A stretch of DNA of 7,213 nt from assembly GCA_023391015.1 (NCBI GenBank), contig JAEWBT010000081.1, positions 1-7,213 on the forward strand, written 5' to 3'. The translations under genes were made by a program, and so were the position numbers. The notes beneath the pieces are model-generated. The model saw only the letters and a program-made list of their open reading frames with translations. It ran no database searches and was not told where the DNA came from. Shown here piece by piece: positions 5,447 through 7,213 of this stretch (its first letter is position 1; the number at the start of each line of letters is the position of its first letter). This DNA comes from Bacteroidota bacterium (GTDB lineage: Bacteria > Bacteroidota > Bacteroidia > Chitinophagales > Chitinophagaceae).

Positions 5447-7177
5447 TTATTGCTTTATCAATCGCAGGGTGCTGCCATTGGCGAGGCGCAACAGGTACAT
5501 ACCTGTTGTCCATTCGCTCACATCCAATACCGTTTCTTCTGCCAGAACAAAGGTTGCCATGAAGCGGCCTTCGGCACTCCAAACACTTGCCTTACTGCCT
5601 TCCAGCGTTTTATCCGTGCAAACAATCTTTACCCGGTCGGGAGCCGGGTTGGGCGATAGCTGCACCTCGCCCGGAACGGTTCCGGATCCTTTCACCAACA
5701 CCGTTTTGCTGTAGCTACTTTTTCCGGCTTCCCTTATCATTAAACGATAATAGTTGTCTCCCGCCAAAGGTGCATGATCGTCAAACCGGTAAGTGCTGCC
5801 GACCCCTTTTCCGGAAATAACGCCAATAGCGATAAAGTCCCGGGCATTCCCGCTGCGCTCTACCACAAAGCTGGTTGCCTCTTCTTCTTCGCCGGTAGCC
5901 CAGTCCAACTGGTTAGCGTTCTCTCCGACACGCCGGGCGCTGAAGTGCAGTAGCTCCAGCGGCAAGGGTGTGCTGATGGCGCTGGTCGCAAAAAAGCCGG
6001 AAAAGCCATTTACCGGAAAAGCCACTTCCCAACGCGAAAAAGAGTTATTCCAGCTCACGCTCGTGGGTGTAATCAACACTTTAGCCGGGCCAGCGCCGCT
6101 CCAGCCGCTGTAGCTGCCGGGCAGGCCGGTGGCGGAAGTTCCATGTTCCTGCGTAATGCGCAGATTGGCCTTATTGTTTGCCGCATCAGTGGCATCTACG
6201 GGGAGCGGCGGCAAACTGCCCCGCGCCGTGTTGTAATCATCAAAGTCGGCCTGGGTGAAGTACAACGTGATTTGTGCGGTGGTATTGTCAGGGTTTGTTG
6301 CAGGCGAAATATCATAGTGACGGCGCACATATGAGGTCTGGTTGATACTGGGCGCAGTAGATTGGACGTAAACTTGAGCCGTGATGCTACCACTCACCGG
6401 AGCCACACCCGATGGGGCAAGGGTAGCAATGAGCGCGCCACAGTTTCCGAAAGTCACGGCGCTGCCGCCCTGCGGACTGCGTGTATCCGTGGTGATGGAA
6501 GCGGCAAGCGTTGCGGAAGGGCTGCCCTGATATTCGTAAGCGCCCAGGTCTATCGCCCCGACCCGATTATTTCCGGAAATATCGGTCGCAGGTGTGGCTC
6601 CCGTTCCCGTATTGAGCGCCGGGCTGCAGGATTGCAGGCGCAGGCCGTCGTCAGCCGTCCGAAAAAGGCCGTCTGCGCCTATCGGGCTGGAAGCATTGGC
6701 AAACAGCGGATCGGCGGCGATGATGCCCGCACCGGAGGTGTATTGGTTGTTGGAAACGGTGGTGCTGTAGTCACCGACGACGGAGTAACTCACCGTGAGA
6801 CCGGAGCGTGAACTATTGTTGTGGATATTTTGCTGGTTGACATAGCCGCCCGTATTGTTCGTTAAAATACAGTTCGTGATTGTATTACCGCCGTTGATCG
6901 GGAAATAGGCGTAATAGAGCCCGCCGCCCCTGTTGCCGGCCGTATTGCCCGTGAAGGTGCAGGAATTTACCGGAAGGTTGCTATAGTCGACGTACATCCC
7001 CCCGCCATTGCTGCTCGCGGTGTTGGCCGAAAAAACACAGGTCTCCACTAAAAGATTACACACGTTGTTGTAGATCCCGCCACCATCCACTGCCATATTC
7101 GCCGAGAAGGCACAAGCCCTCACCGCCACGCCGCTATAGTCGTTGTAGATCCCCCCGCCTTGTTTTTCGCCAGTCAC
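5447..7177 (-). CDS. Beta-helix surface protein with T9SS type A sorting domain, N-terminus missing or broken
   Basis: This is the C-terminal 576 residues of a secreted or cell-surface protein. The order is right-handed beta-helix repeats with GGG-(I/M/L)-Y at 7, 32, 58 and 84 (period 25-26) and CxFxxN turns; a DPLF...SPALNTG...GAIDLGAYEYQ block (about 156-217) typical of choice-of-anchor Q proteins; a Bacteroidota domain with YVRRHYDISPA, TLYFTQADFDDYN and FPVNGFSGFFATS (about 225-400); a PLPLELLHFSA...W...E..SF.VERS Fn3-like domain (about 404-497); and a T9SS type A tail with LSPNP at 507-511 and GMYLLRL at 559-565. It would be exported by the T9SS and attached to or released from the surface. 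The GTG at 7177 is only the first start codon after an in-frame TAA (7178-7180). There is no signal peptide, so this is not the true start. The gene is either a pseudogene, frameshifted, or affected by a sequence error. Confidence 0.82.
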   Translation of the reverse strand: MTGEKQGGGIYNDYSGVAVRACAFSANMAVDGGGIYNNVCNLLVETCVFSANTASSNGGGMYVDYSNLPVNSCTFTGNTAGNRGGGLYYAYFPINGGNTITNCILTNNTGGYVNQQNIHNNSSRSGLTVSYSVVGDYSTTVSNNQYTSGAGIIAADPLFANASSPIGADGLFRTADDGLRLQSCSPALNTGTGATPATDISGNNRVGAIDLGAYEYQGSPSATLAASITTDTRSPQGGSAVTFGNCGALIATLAPSGVAPVSGSITAQVYVQSTAPSINQTSYVRRHYDISPATNPDNTTAQITLYFTQADFDDYNTARGSLPPLPVDATDAANNKANLRITQEHGTSATGLPGSYSGWSGAGPAKVLITPTSVSWNNSFSRWEVAFPVNGFSGFFATSAISTPLPLELLHFSARRVGENANQLDWATGEEEEATSFVVERSGNARDFIAIGVISGKGVGSTYRFDDHAPLAGDNYYRLMIREAGKSSYSKTVLVKGSGTVPGEVQLSPNPAPDRVKIVCTDKTLEGSKASVWSAEGRFMATFVLAEETVLDVSEWTTGMYLLRLANGSTLRLIKQ

Positions 7178-7213
7178 TTATAAACATCTGACCCAGCCCA
7201 CGATCCCAAAAGT

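Larger units (their letters stand above)
291..6579. repeat. Dispersed palindrome TTTCCGGAAA / TTCCGGAA, 11 copies
   Basis: TTCCGGAA starts at 291, 841, 1077, 1717, 2278, 2622, 3072, 3337, 5403, 5809 and 6571. Eight copies extend to TTTCCGGAAA (840, 1716, 2277, 3071, 3336, 5402, 5808, 6570) and two to ATTTCCGGAAAT (2276, 6569). Four are intergenic and seven are coding. Because it is palindromic it has no strand. The function is unknown; candidates are a highly iterated palindrome, a regulator or nucleoid-protein site, or a methylation target. Confidence 0.8.

Noticed and set aside
6362..6811. Plus-strand open frame opposite the surface-protein gene
   Set aside because: It is Arg/Gly-rich shadow translation with no motifs; the opposite strand encodes recognised beta-helix and T9SS-linked domains.

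Overview
The window looks like chromosomal DNA of a Bacteroidota bacterium, most likely Chitinophagaceae or a near relative. The pointers are a secreted protein ending in a type IX secretion (T9SS) type A sorting domain, lipoproteins with short SPII signals, a periplasmic TPR sensor kinase, a LytTR response regulator, no clear Shine-Dalgarno sites, and one promoter of the TTG / TAnnTTTG kind. The family placement is inference from gene style only. No tRNA, rRNA, CRISPR array, insertion sequence or phage gene was seen. Both end genes are incomplete, so this may be a short contig or an arbitrary cut.

Layout, left to right. (1) 1-687, minus: a short-chain dehydrogenase/reductase that runs off the left edge. 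(2) 688-822: a divergent intergenic region holding a perfect 12-bp palindrome. (3) 823-1695, plus: a lipoprotein with an SdiA-regulated/YjiK-like beta-propeller. (4) 1803-2264, plus: a small lipocalin-like lipoprotein with its own probable promoter and a likely terminator. (5) 2440-3186, plus: a LytTR response regulator. (6) 3217-3376: a cluster of four copies of a 26-bp repeat arranged as a nested inverted repeat between two convergent genes. (7) 3398-5347, minus: a TPR-containing membrane histidine kinase. (8) 5447-7177, minus: the C-terminal part of a beta-helix cell-surface protein with a T9SS sorting domain. Its reading frame is broken by a stop codon 34 bases from the right edge.

The genes do not form one obvious pathway. 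The response regulator and histidine kinase are the only pair that could work together, and they converge on the repeat cluster instead of sharing an operon. The surface protein lies 98 bp upstream of the kinase on the same strand and could be co-transcribed with it.

The most unusual signal is not a gene. The palindrome TTCCGGAA occurs 11 times in 7.2 kb, 8 of them as the full TTTCCGGAAA, where about 0.1 and 0.01 would be expected by chance. Four of the five intergenic gaps hold exactly one copy. This resembles a highly iterated palindrome or a global regulator/nucleoid site. The second signal is the repeat cluster, whose copies show a paired base change that preserves a small hairpin.
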